Shown here: piece by piece, positions 60,769-64,000 of the stretch
Layout: every line of letters begins with the position of its first letter
Numbering within the stretch: position 1 is the stretch's first letter
DNA from: Rhodothalassium salexigens DSM 2132
GTDB taxonomy: Bacteria > Pseudomonadota > Alphaproteobacteria > Sphingomonadales > Rhodothalassiaceae
Direction: 5' to 3'
DNA length: 64,000 nt
Assembly (NCBI RefSeq): GCF_004341375.1
Contig: NZ_SLXO01000006.1
Coordinates: forward strand, 1 to 64,000
The notes under the pieces: model-generated
What the model was told of the DNA's origin: nothing
Seen by the model: only the letters and a program-made list of their open reading frames with translations
Database searches by the model: none
Position numbers and translations under genes: made by a program

Positions 60769-62121
60769 ATGACCATCGCGATCCCAGAGAAATACGCCAC
60801 CCAGGCGGTGCCGCGCTACACCAGCTATCCCACCGCGCCGCACTTCCACGACGGGATCGACGAAGCCACCTATCGCGGCTGGCTGGCCGAGCTCGACCCG
60901 GCCAAGCCGATCTCGCTCTATCTGCATGTGCCGTTCTGCAAGCAGATGTGCTGGTATTGCGGCTGCAACATGAAGCTGTCGGCCCAATATCAGCCGATCG
61001 CCGACTATGTGGCCTTGCTCAAGCGCGAAATCCACCTGCTTGCCGACGCGCTGCCCGGCCGGCTGTCGATCAGCCACATCCACTGGGGCGGCGGCACCCC
61101 CAACACGCTCAGCCCCGAGGACTTCCGCGCCATCGTCGACACCGTGAAAGAGCGTTTCACGATCCTCGACGACGCCGAACACGCGGTTGAATGTGACCCG
61201 CGCTCGTTGACCGACGCGCTGATCGCCACCATGGGCGAGCTGGGCATCACCCGCGCCAGCTTCGGCGTGCAGGAGTTCGACGCCAAGGTGCAGGCGGCGA
61301 TCAACCGCATCCAGCCCTTCGAGATGGTCGAGCACGCGGTCAAGGGCCTGCGCAGCGTCGGCGTCGAGCGGATCAATTTCGACCTGATCTACGGCCTGCC
61401 CTATCAGACCGTCGAGACCCTGCGCCGGTCCATCGAGTTGACCAAGGAACTCGCGCCCGACCGCATCGCGCTGTTCGGCTATGCCCATGTGCCGTGGCGG
61501 GCCAAGAACCAGCGCATGATCCCCGACACCAGCCTGCCCGCGCCCGAAGAGCGCGCCGCCCAGGCGGAAATGGCCGAGGCCGCGTTGACCGCGGCGGGCT
61601 ATCGGGCCATCGGGCTCGACCACTTCGCCCTGCCCCATGACAGCCTGGCCCTGGCCGCCGAAGCCGGCACGCTGCACCGCAATTTCCAGGGCTATACCGA
61701 CGATGACGCCGAAACGCTGCTGAGCGTCGGCACCACCGGCATCGGCTACACGCCGTCGGGCTATATCCAGAACATCCCCGACACCCGCGCCTGGTCGCGC
61801 GCCGTCGAAGCCGGCCACCTGCCGGTGGAAAAGGGCGTGGCGATCAGCGAGGAAGACGCCCTGCGCGGCCGCGTGATCACCCGGCTGATGTGCGACAACA
61901 CCGTCGACACCGCCGCCATCGGCGCCGAATTCGGCCGGCCGGCCGACTGGTGCGGGCCGGAACTGGCCAAGATGGACGCCTTTGCCGAGGACGGCCTGCT
62001 GGTGCGCGAGGGCTCGCGGATCACCCTGACGCCCTTGGGCGAGCGGCTGGTGCGCATCGTCGCCGCCAGTTTCGACACCTATCTCCAGACCCAGGCGGCC
62101 AAACACTCCGCCGCCGTCTGA
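60769..62121 (+). CDS. hemN: Oxygen-independent coproporphyrinogen III dehydrogenase
   Basis: Converts coproporphyrinogen III to protoporphyrinogen IX without oxygen, a radical SAM reaction in the shared haem/bacteriochlorophyll pathway. The 450 residues have PRYTSYPTAPHF at the start, the cluster ligands Cys57, Cys61 and Cys64 with the following Cys66 (FCKQMCWYCGCN), IHWGGGTPNTL and the HemN C-terminal domain (ISEEDALRGRVITRLMC). The PRYTSYPTA segment separates true HemN from the haem chaperone HemW. AGGAGG precedes the ATG. It is 99 bases after bchJ on the same strand and may share its control, though hemN often has its own FNR box; none is obvious here. Confidence 0.95.
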   Translation: MTIAIPEKYATQAVPRYTSYPTAPHFHDGIDEATYRGWLAELDPAKPISLYLHVPFCKQMCWYCGCNMKLSAQYQPIADYVALLKREIHLLADALPGRLSISHIHWGGGTPNTLSPEDFRAIVDTVKERFTILDDAEHAVECDPRSLTDALIATMGELGITRASFGVQEFDAKVQAAINRIQPFEMVEHAVKGLRSVGVERINFDLIYGLPYQTVETLRRSIELTKELAPDRIALFGYAHVPWRAKNQRMIPDTSLPAPEERAAQAEMAEAALTAAGYRAIGLDHFALPHDSLALAAEAGTLHRNFQGYTDDDAETLLSVGTTGIGYTPSGYIQNIPDTRAWSRAVEAGHLPVEKGVAISEEDALRGRVITRLMCDNTVDTAAIGAEFGRPADWCGPELAKMDAFAEDGLLVREGSRITLTPLGERLVRIVAASFDTYLQTQAAKHSAAV

Positions 62122-62250
62122 CCCCACCGTTTCGGTTTCGGTCAGCCCGCCAGAGTTCCGGCGGGCCGCCGACCAGCGCCCGGCCCTCCCCTCGGCCGGG
62201 CGCTTTTGTTTGCACGCCTCAACCGGCGCGATCCACAGCCTCGGTCCAGA

Positions 62251-62325
62251 AAGGCGCGGGCCGGGGGGGGGGGGGGGGGGGGGGGCGCCGCCCCCCCCCC
62301 CCCCCCCCCCCCCGGCCCGCGCCTT
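62251..62325. terminator. Perfect 36-base-pair hairpin with G23 and C23 runs
   Basis: Arms AAGGCGCGGGCC plus 23 G and 23 C plus GGCCCGCGCCTT, closing on the 5-base CGCCG (outer C-G can pair, leaving a 3-base loop). It sits between convergent hemN and the TonB receptor and includes the first bases of the receptor stop codon. It is a natural place for a bidirectional terminator, but the homopolymer runs may be a sequencing artefact; see the findings. Confidence 0.55.
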
Positions 62326-64000
62326 AGAAGCGGAAGTCGAGCGCGAAGATGAAGCTGCGCCCGAGCGGGCTTTGCAGAACGTCAAACTGCGGCTGTGGCC
62401 CGCGACTATTGTTCAGATTGTTGATGATAAACCGGGCATTGAGGTTTTCGTTGATCACATAGGCCATGTTCAGGTTGAAGAACTGGGTCGTCGGATTGAA
62501 GAAGATCGGCGACTGTTCGGGCAGATCCTCTTCTTCCGTCTGGACGTTGTCGACCGTGCCCTGGTTGCGGAACCACTGCAGCTGCATCTGGAAATCTTGA
62601 TAGCGCCAGATGAAGTCGATCCGGCTTTCAAACCGCGAGAAGACGTCGCCCGCTTGCGGATTGGTATCGGTGAAATCACCGAGCGAAGATTGGTCGTAGC
62701 GCTGCAGGAAGTAGTTGTAGCCGCGCAAGGTGATCGCGCCCAGATCCCTATCCCATGGCAGCAGGTCGGCCGGCTCGAAGGTATAGGTCACCTGGGCATT
62801 GATGGCGCGCAACTGGGTCGCCGCCAGATTGAGCTGCGGGAAGTTGACGAACGCCAATTGGAACGGGTCCTGCAAGCTCGCCCGTTGCCCCGGCACTGCG
62901 GTCACCAGGGTTTCCGACACCGGATTGCCGGTCAGCGGGTTGACCTCGGGGATCACGAACGCGCCGGTCTCGTCCTGGACGCCGAACAGGAACTGGTCGC
63001 ACACATTGGTGCCGGAGATTTCGTTGTTGGGGAAATTGGGCTGGTCGAAGCAGGCATTGACGTTCACGCCCGGCCCCACCAGACCGATCTCGCCCTTCAG
63101 GTCGACCGCATAATAGTCGAGCGACAGGGTCAAGCCCGGCACGAAATCGGGTGCGAACGTGCCGCCGACGCTCCAGGCATCGGAGAACTCGTTCTGAAGA
63201 TTGGGGTTGCCCGCGGTGCCGCCGGGCGCGCTACCGCCGGCGCCTTGATAGCCGCTCAGGAACGCCGCCGCCTCGGCATCGTTGGCCGCCAGCCCCACCG
63301 CCTGCACCGCCGCGATACAATTGGCCCGCCGGGTCGCCGGGGCCGGGCCCTGGTTGATGTTGGTCACGTCGCACGGGTTGACCCGGCCGCCGAAGCCGGT
63401 CTGCGGCGCGCCGAACAACTCGACCGCCGAGGGCGAGCGCACGGTGCGGCTGCGCGCACCGCGGAACACCAAGCCCTCGAACGGCACCCAGCGCCCGCCG
63501 GCGGTATAGGTGATGTCGGTCACCGACCCGGCGTCGATGCCGGAGAACAGCGGATTTTGGGTGCTTTGGCTGCGGTTGACCACCCGCACCCCGCCTTCCA
63601 GGATCAGCCGCTCGAAGCCCGGCAGGGTGAAGTCCTCGCCGAAGATCGGCAGCTTGCCCTCGAAGCCACCTTCAAAGAAGCTCAGCGTGCCTTGGGTCCC
63701 CTGGCCCACCGTGTTGCGGCCAAGGCCACGGGCAAACGGGTCCTTGGGATCGAAGTCGGTGCTTTCCCGACGCCATTCCGCCTGGATCAAGCCCGCGAAC
63801 GGACCGCCCGGCAGTTGGACGATATCGGTGCCGATGGAGGCGGCGCCGTAGAATTGCTCGTTGCGGTTCTCGGCCCCCGAATCGATCACCAGATAGTCGC
63901 GCAATTCCTGCGACACCGGGCCCTTGGCGGTGACATTGAACGGCAGGCAGCCGTCGACCGCGGCCTGGCTCGGCACCAGATCCTCGGGCTCGCCGAGCGA
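62324..64000 (-). CDS. TonB-dependent receptor, 3' part (5' end outside the window)
   Basis: The last 558 codons of an outer-membrane receptor barrel; the frame is still open at the right edge, so the plug and signal peptide are missing. Barrel-typical repeats include VQLPGGPFAGLIQAEWRRES, GGFEGKLPIFGEDF and VNRSQSTQNPLFSGIDAGSV, with a Cys pair in an extracellular-type loop (NVNACFDQPNF, ISGTNVCDQFLFG). It ends SFIFALDFRF with the C-terminal Phe needed by the BAM machinery. LRDYLVIDSGAENRNEQFYGA matches Sphingomonas/Caulobacter-type receptors with a carbohydrate- or peptide-linked ligand, though the ligand cannot be inferred. The stop lies inside the long hairpin. Confidence 0.9.
   Translation of the reverse strand, partial: SLGEPEDLVPSQAAVDGCLPFNVTAKGPVSQELRDYLVIDSGAENRNEQFYGAASIGTDIVQLPGGPFAGLIQAEWRRESTDFDPKDPFARGLGRNTVGQGTQGTLSFFEGGFEGKLPIFGEDFTLPGFERLILEGGVRVVNRSQSTQNPLFSGIDAGSVTDITYTAGGRWVPFEGLVFRGARSRTVRSPSAVELFGAPQTGFGGRVNPCDVTNINQGPAPATRRANCIAAVQAVGLAANDAEAAAFLSGYQGAGGSAPGGTAGNPNLQNEFSDAWSVGGTFAPDFVPGLTLSLDYYAVDLKGEIGLVGPGVNVNACFDQPNFPNNEISGTNVCDQFLFGVQDETGAFVIPEVNPLTGNPVSETLVTAVPGQRASLQDPFQLAFVNFPQLNLAATQLRAINAQVTYTFEPADLLPWDRDLGAITLRGYNYFLQRYDQSSLGDFTDTNPQAGDVFSRFESRIDFIWRYQDFQMQLQWFRNQGTVDNVQTEEEDLPEQSPIFFNPTTQFFNLNMAYVINENLNARFIINNLNNSRGPQPQFDVLQSPLGRSFIFALDFRF

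Noticed and set aside
61890-62327. Open frame crossing the poly-G/poly-C hairpin
   Set aside because: It is a shadow of hemN that continues through homopolymer runs giving only Gly and Pro; not a gene.

Overview
The window reads as one chromosomal segment of a high-GC alphaproteobacterium with the genes for making bacteriochlorophyll. The evidence is bchE, bchJ and an oxygen-independent hemN at the right end behind PpsR/CrtJ- and FNR-like boxes, a squalene-hopene cyclase, a PAS-like protein of alphaproteobacterial type, an Mla-type lipid transporter pair and three TonB-dependent receptors of the kind common in Sphingomonas/Caulobacter-like bacteria. The genus cannot be fixed from sequence alone. 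I see no rRNA, tRNA, CRISPR array, insertion sequence or phage gene. Almost every gap is very GC-rich; the exceptions are an AT-rich two-gene insert near 31.5-32.15 kb and an AT-rich gap near 22.5 kb.

Layout. 0-3 kb: succinate-semialdehyde dehydrogenase divergent from an acyl-CoA dehydrogenase. 3-12 kb: EamA exporter, cytochrome b561, RecQ helicase, periplasmic glycerophosphodiesterase, squalene-hopene cyclase and a pair of small-molecule glycosyltransferase-like genes. 12-16.4 kb: a TonB receptor with a Tat-exported PhoD phosphatase, probably a phosphorus-scavenging operon. 16.7-19.3 kb: PAS-like regulator, unknown membrane protein, fatty-acid/sterol hydroxylase and a Rid-family protein. 19.4-22.4 kb: mlaE-mlaF and a CatB-like acetyltransferase. 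22.7-29.4 kb: chemoreceptor and the housekeeping run radA, cvpA, purF, then an SDR oxidoreductase. 29.5-33.4 kb: peroxiredoxin-like protein, thiolase, the AT-rich insert and a second acyl-CoA dehydrogenase.

33.8-46 kb is the most coherent accessory block. HMG-CoA-lyase-like enzyme, HyuA and HyuB run left. A CaiB/BaiF CoA-transferase and a carbamoylsarcosine-amidase-like hydrolase run right. A GntR regulator, a TonB receptor and a secreted M24 peptidase/creatinase-fold enzyme follow. Copies of the palindrome TTGTATACAA lie in both divergent control regions, so GntR probably controls the whole set. The gene content fits import of a cyclic amide or ureide, ATP-driven ring opening, amide hydrolysis, and CoA activation with carbon-carbon cleavage; the substrate is unknown.

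46-58 kb: two sodium-coupled amino-acid transporters, two glutathione transferases, a Bcr/CflA exporter, a large secreted M14 peptidase, a methyltransferase and SelO. 58-62 kb: the bchE-bchJ-hemN group. It is followed by a perfect hairpin with runs of 23 G and 23 C that may partly be a sequencing artefact, and by the 3' end of a third TonB receptor that runs off the window. A dispersed palindromic intergenic repeat occurs at least twice in good form and twice in degraded form.
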